Below, one piece after another: positions 27,514 through 32,261 of a DNA stretch of 32,261 bases (position 1 is the stretch's first letter; each line of letters begins with the position of its first letter). The notes under the pieces were generated by a model. That model was given only the letters and a program-made list of their open reading frames with translations. It had not been told where the DNA came from and did no database searches. The position numbers were made by a program, and so were the translations under genes. The DNA lies in the NCBI GenBank assembly GCA_017480285.1, contig JAFVAX010000012.1:1-32261 (forward strand), written 5' to 3'. The stretch comes from Paludibacteraceae bacterium (GTDB lineage: Bacteria > Bacteroidota > Bacteroidia > Bacteroidales > Paludibacteraceae).

Positions 27514-28567
27514 ATGAAAACTATTTTTATCACCGGTGGGGCAGGATTTATAGGCTCACATGTTGTAAGACTTTTCGTCAATAAGTATCCCGAATATCTT
27601 ATTGTCAATATAGATGCCCTTACTTATGCCGGCAATTTGGAAAATCTCAAAGATGTTGAGAATAAACCGAACTACCGCTTTGAGAAAGTGGATATAACAG
27701 ATGCCGGCAGAGTAAATCAAGTGTTTGAGCAGTATAAACCTGACGGCGTTATTCACCTTGCAGCCGAGAGTCACGTTGACCGCTCTATAACCGATCCTTT
27801 CGCTTTTATCCGTACCAATGTGTTCGGTACTTGCAACCTGCTCTTTGCTGCCAATCAACTCTGGCAGAATAACTACGAAGGCAAGCGGTTCTATCATATC
27901 TCCACCGATGAGGTTTATGGAGCACTTGAGAAAGACGGTTCTTACTTCTATGAAACAACCCGCTACCAACCGCACTCGCCCTATTCGGCTTCAAAAGCAT
28001 CGTCCGACCACTTCGTACGTGCTTTCCACGATACATACGGTATGCCTACAGTTATAAGCAACTGTTCTAACAACTATGGCTCTCACCATTTTCCTGAGAA
28101 ACTTATTCCTCTTTGTATCAACAATATAAGGCACAATAAACCCATACCCGTTTATGGCAAAGGCGAGAATGTTCGCGATTGGCTCTTTGTCGATGACCAC
28201 GCTGCGGCAATAGACCTTATTTTCCATAAAGGCAAAATAGGCGATACCTACAATATCGGTGGAAACAACGAATGGACCAACATTGACCTCATTCGTCTGC
28301 TCTGTAAAGTGATGGATCGCAAACTCGGACGCGAGGAAGGTACATCCGAAAAACTCATTACTTTCGTTACCGACCGCAAAGGACACGACCTTCGTTATGC
28401 TATTTGCTCAAAGAAGTTGCAAGACGAACTCGGATGGAAACCCTCAGTTACTTTCGAACAAGGACTTGAGAAAACTGTTGATTGGTATATGGCTAACCAA
28501 CAATGGCTTGACAATGTTACTTCAGGCAACTATCAACAGTACTACGAAAAAATGTACTCAAACAGAT

Positions 28568-28569
<2 letters not shown>
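27514..28569 (+). CDS. rfbB: dTDP-glucose 4,6-dehydratase
   Basis: The 351-aa extended short-chain dehydrogenase has an N-terminal NAD-binding TGGAGFIGSH (7-16), the RmlB catalytic T-D-E triad in STDEVYG (131-133) and Y157xxxK161 (YSASK). It converts dTDP-glucose to dTDP-4-keto-6-deoxyglucose, the second step toward dTDP-rhamnose for surface polysaccharide. The other rml genes are not in this window. Confidence 0.95.
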
Positions 28570-30101
<1,532 letters not shown>

Positions 30102-30105
30102 AATA

Positions 30106-30140
30106 ATTCAAAGATTCAAGGATTCAAAGATTCAAGAATT
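30106..30140. repeat. ATTCAAAGATTCAAG tandem repeat after proS
   Basis: About four imperfect 8-9-bp units (ATTCAAAG, GATTCAAG) lie between the proS stop and the terminator hairpin. They are the same word family as the array at 19781-19841. Confidence 0.65.
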
Positions 30141-30141
30141 T

Positions 30142-30180
30142 ACGCCTCATACTGAAACATGTTCAGCATGAGGCGTTTCT
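30142..30180 (+). terminator. Bidirectional terminator between proS and the convergent flippase-like gene
   Basis: Stem ACGCCTCAT (30142-30150) pairs with ATGAGGCGT (30168-30176). Past one A/C mismatch, CTGAA pairs with TTCAG around a 5-nt loop. The plus strand continues TTCTT; the minus side is AT-rich. It lies 41 nt after proS and 9 nt from the end of the convergent gene. Confidence 0.8.
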
Positions 30181-30188
30181 TATGTATT

Positions 30189-31142
30189 TCAATTCTTTCT
30201 TTGCAAAATAATACTCCCGCAAATCATTGGAATAACATTGTTTATTGCCCAAAGTGTAGTAGTGGCTACCGCTATTGATGCTATGTCTGGTGTATATAGT
30301 GAGAAAACAACTACTCCCCAACTGCCCCTTATACCTATATCGGCTGCAGGAAGCGACGGACTAATAGTCAGCAACATGTAATATATAGGAATAGCAACCG
30401 CGGCTGTCTGGAATGGCAGGCAAATACTGAAAGAGCATAACATAAGGTATATCTGCAAACAGTAAACAAGGTATCTTACAGCACTGAAAAAGAGCAAACC
30501 TGTCAGTTGTCGTATGGATATTTCCGTCAGCCGATGGCACAGTGCCCTTATTTCTATGTTCCTGAATTTTCTGTCAGCAATTTTCTGCCTGCTTATATAA
30601 TCAAGCAGTCTGTGGTAAAATACGATTATCAATAGTTGTAAGGCAAAAATAAATAAACTTGTCAGTATGAGGAACTGTCTGCTAACCCACATTTCGCTTG
30701 CCGTCATACCTAACAAAGCAAACAGTCCGAGTATCAGACTTACATCTACTACTGCAACTGATCCTATAAAACCTCTTACGATGCCTTCTATGCGATCGTT
30801 GTTGTCTTTTAACCTTACAACACGCATTGGTAAATCACCCAACTTGTTGGGGGTTACCCAACCGCCAACAAAGCCTAAAAGAGTTTGCAGTACAGACTCG
30901 CGAAAGGTTATTTTTATATTCGGTAGTAAAGCATACTGCCATTTACCCGCTTCAAGGAGTATATTAATAGGCAAAAGTAAAAGAACAAACAAAAACAAAC
31001 ATACTTTATGCCACGAAAAACTTATACTTATGTCCTCAAATGAATTATGGCAGAAAAAATCGGTAATCTTGTATGCTAAAAAGGAATAAGCCACTAAAAT
31101 TACTATCCAGTTGAATATCTTATATTTGGTTTTTCTGCTCAT
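30189..31142 (-). CDS. Lysylphosphatidylglycerol synthase TM-region / flippase-like membrane protein
   Basis: I chose the ATG at 31142 (317 aa), which overlaps the gtrA-like stop by 4 bp (ATGA); the frame is open further to 31247. Multiple hydrophobic segments (about eight) and the conserved motifs NKLGDLPMRVVRL and LPAADIGIRGSWG place it in the PF03706/UPF0104 family, related to the membrane half of MprF. Such proteins are proposed lipid flippases; the aminoacyl-transferase domain of MprF is absent here. Coupling with a GtrA-like protein suggests lipid-linked sugar or phospholipid handling. Confidence 0.85.
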   Translation of the reverse strand: MSRKTKYKIFNWIVILVAYSFLAYKITDFFCHNSFEDISISFSWHKVCLFLFVLLLLPINILLEAGKWQYALLPNIKITFRESVLQTLLGFVGGWVTPNKLGDLPMRVVRLKDNNDRIEGIVRGFIGSVAVVDVSLILGLFALLGMTASEMWVSRQFLILTSLFIFALQLLIIVFYHRLLDYISRQKIADRKFRNIEIRALCHRLTEISIRQLTGLLFFSAVRYLVYCLQIYLMLCSFSICLPFQTAAVAIPIYYMLLTISPSLPAADIGIRGSWGVVVFSLYTPDIASIAVATTTLWAINNVIPMICGSIILQRKN

Positions 31143-31615
31143 TTCCTGAAAGAAAAATACTTTTGTCCGATAAATGATATTATTACTGTAAGCAAGGTAA
31201 TGACTATTTTTGACGGAGTGGGATACCACTGCCATACCTCTACACAAAGTTTCAAACCGAAATAGTTAATTGCCAGATTAAGTGCAACTATCATAATGTA
31301 ACGGAAAAGTTGCGTAGTGCCGGTGAGCGACGATTGAGTGAAGGTAATATACTTGTTAAGCCAAAAGCCGGTAAGCAGTGTAATAGGAAAAACAATACAT
31401 AAAGCGGCTATATGGGGCGAAACGACAATAAAAGTCAAATCTATAAAACGCTTTTGTATGATAAAATTATATGTTATGAAATACAAAACCCAGTCTAATA
31501 CCATATTTCCCCCACCACAACAGGCATATCTGAACAACTGTCGTGGTATAAACGAAGAAAAAGGTATATATAATCTGTCTATTATTTTGGTTATTAAACT
31601 TGAGAGCATATACAA
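31139..31615 (-). CDS. GtrA-like membrane protein
   Basis: The 158-aa protein has four predicted membrane segments and the GtrA/DPMS pattern (RQLFRYACCGGGNMVLDWVLYF; GFWLNKYITF; FRYIMIVALNLAINY; GQKYFSFRK). GtrA proteins help move lipid-linked sugars across the membrane. The start may be Met1 (31615) or Met3 (31609). It is transcribed first, with its own promoter at 31632-31664. Confidence 0.88.
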   Translation of the reverse strand: MYMLSSLITKIIDRLYIPFSSFIPRQLFRYACCGGGNMVLDWVLYFITYNFIIQKRFIDLTFIVVSPHIAALCIVFPITLLTGFWLNKYITFTQSSLTGTTQLFRYIMIVALNLAINYFGLKLCVEVWQWYPTPSKIVITLLTVIISFIGQKYFSFRK

Positions 31616-31631
31616 TTTTTTTTACAAGTTG

Positions 31632-31664
31632 CAAATTTACAAATAAAAAGCTTATTTTACCAAA
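31632..31664 (-). promoter_or_regulatory. Bacteroidota-type promoter of the gtrA-flippase operon
   Basis: On the minus strand TTTG (31661-31664), 21 nt, TAAATTTG (31632-31639). The predicted start near 31625 leaves only about 10-16 nt of leader. Confidence 0.65.
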
Positions 31665-31740
31665 TATTTATTCAAAAAAAGCATATTTAAGTAGCAAAAT
31701 CGACTTTTTTTCAAAAAAAATGCACTTTTTTTTCAAAAAA

Positions 31741-31772
31741 TTTGGTAATTAAAGAAAAAAGTTGTATTTTTG
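31741..31772 (+). promoter_or_regulatory. Bacteroidota-type promoter of the tRNA operon
   Basis: TTTG (31741-31744), 20 nt, TATTTTTG (31765-31772), a full consensus match. The start is expected near 31779, about 14 nt before the first tRNA. Confidence 0.8.
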
Positions 31773-31792
31773 CAATCGCTTTTGAAGAAAAC

Positions 31793-31866
31793 GCCTCTTT
31801 AGCTCAGTTGGCCAGAGCACGTGATTTGTAATCTCGGGGTCGTTGGTTCGAATCCGACAAGAGGCT
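31793..31866 (+). tRNA. tRNA-Thr (anticodon TGT)
   Basis: The acceptor stem GCCTCTT/AAGAGGC, D-arm GCTC/GAGC with G18-G19, anticodon loop TTTGTAA and TTCGAAT T-loop are complete; length is 74 nt with T discriminator, and CCA is not encoded. The anticodon stem CGTGA/TCTCG has a central T-T mismatch (29-41). It is first of four tRNAs. Confidence 0.95.
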
Positions 31867-31900
31867 CTAAGCAAACGCTAAGGTTGTAAATTGAGAATTT

Positions 31901-31986
31901 GGGTAGTTTCCAGAGTGGCCAAATGGGGCAGACTGTAAATCTGCTGCGTAATCGCTTCGGTGGTTCGAATCCATCACTACCCACCA
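31901..31986 (+). tRNA. tRNA-Tyr (anticodon GTA)
   Basis: A class II tRNA with acceptor GGGTAGT/ACTACCC, anticodon stem-loop CAGACTGTAAATCTG, a long variable arm (GCGTAATCGC region) and T-loop TTCGAAT. The discriminator A is at 31983 and an encoded CCA at 31984-31986, unlike its neighbours. Confidence 0.95.
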
Positions 31987-32008
31987 ATCCCCAAAAGGGA
32001 ATGAGCGG

Positions 32009-32047
32009 AATTCTCGCTAAGTCCTGTGGGCTGAACGAGAATTTTTT
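32009..32047 (+). terminator. Terminator-like hairpin inside the tRNA cluster
   Basis: AATTCTCG (32009-32016) pairs with CGAGAATT (32036-32043), and inside it AGTCC pairs with GGGCT around TGT. A six-T run (32042-32047) overlaps the end of the stem. By form this is an intrinsic terminator or attenuator, yet it lies between tRNA-Tyr and tRNA-Gly. It could also be a processing signal. No consensus promoter is evident between it and tRNA-Gly. Confidence 0.65.
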
Positions 32048-32085
32048 AGTGTAATGACAATGCAACACTTTGTGTTCAGGCAGTT

Positions 32086-32158
32086 GCGGAAATAGCTCAG
32101 TCGATAGAGCACTAGCCTTCCAAGCTGGGGGTCGCGGGTTTGAGTCCCGTTTTCCGCT
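32086..32158 (+). tRNA. tRNA-Gly (anticodon TCC) with A19/T56 double change
   Basis: Acceptor GCGGAAA/TTTCCGC, anticodon loop CTTCCAA on stem CTAGC/GCTGG, 73 nt, T discriminator, no encoded CCA. The D-loop is AGTCGATA (A at 19 rather than G) and the T-loop TTTGAGT (T at 56 rather than C), so the usual G19-C56 contact becomes A19-T56. Confidence 0.94.
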
Positions 32159-32166
32159 CAAAACCT

Positions 32167-32238
<72 letters not shown>

Positions 32239-32261
32239 CAAAAAAAATTGATAATTGATCG

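Overview
The window reads as a chromosomal segment of a Bacteroidales bacterium (phylum Bacteroidota). The evidence is a type IX secretion (T9SS) sorting domain, BspA-type leucine-rich-repeat proteins, TPR-membrane-HTH regulators, a CotH lipoprotein, and several promoters of the Bacteroidota type (TTTG, 20-21 nt, TAnnTTTG). Shine-Dalgarno sites are essentially absent. I see no phage, insertion sequence or CRISPR array.

Layout. (1) 1-3960, minus strand: a surface-protein operon with a small exported protein, a strong internal hairpin, a PKD/Ig-like T9SS protein, and a BspA-like LRR protein that runs off the left edge. (2) 4045-7632, minus strand: two paralogous lipoprotein-TPR-TM-HTH regulators, each with its own consensus promoter. 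(3) 7913-9838, plus strand: a BspA/DUF285 surface protein with a terminator. (4) 9905-19760, minus strand: an apparent operon of a TolB-like propeller protein, a giant secreted protein, a small repeat protein with a sorting-signal-like tail, and an EF-hand-like/Thr-Ser-Arg-rich protein. The giant protein joins an N-terminal Amidase_3 domain to a GHL10 (DigH/YddW-like) glycosidase domain, and its reading frame is broken once at a C6 run. (5) 19781-20061: dense intergenic repeats. (6) 20046-22958, minus strand: amidase, MCE/MlaD-type protein and lipA. (7) 23008-23562, minus strand: cytidylate-kinase-like protein. (8) 23670-30101, plus strand: dacB, birA, a cotH-like gene, rfbB and proS. The proS reading frame contains one in-frame TAG. 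(9) 30189-31664, minus strand: gtrA-like gene and a flippase-like gene, overlapping by 4 bp. (10) 31741 to the right edge, plus strand: tRNA-Thr(TGT), Tyr(GTA), Gly(TCC), Thr(GGT), the order that precedes tuf in E. coli and other bacteria.

The unifying theme is the cell envelope. Peptidoglycan hydrolases appear three times (amidase, DacB, amidase-GHL10 fusion), along with lipid transport, a nucleotide-sugar enzyme, and secreted adhesin-like proteins beside membrane-anchored regulators. The best leads are the amidase-GHL10 fusion, which would join peptide removal to cleavage of the resulting naked glycan; the A19/T56 double change in tRNA-Gly; and the two broken essential-looking or large frames (proS amber, C6 frameshift), which need read-level checking before any biological reading.
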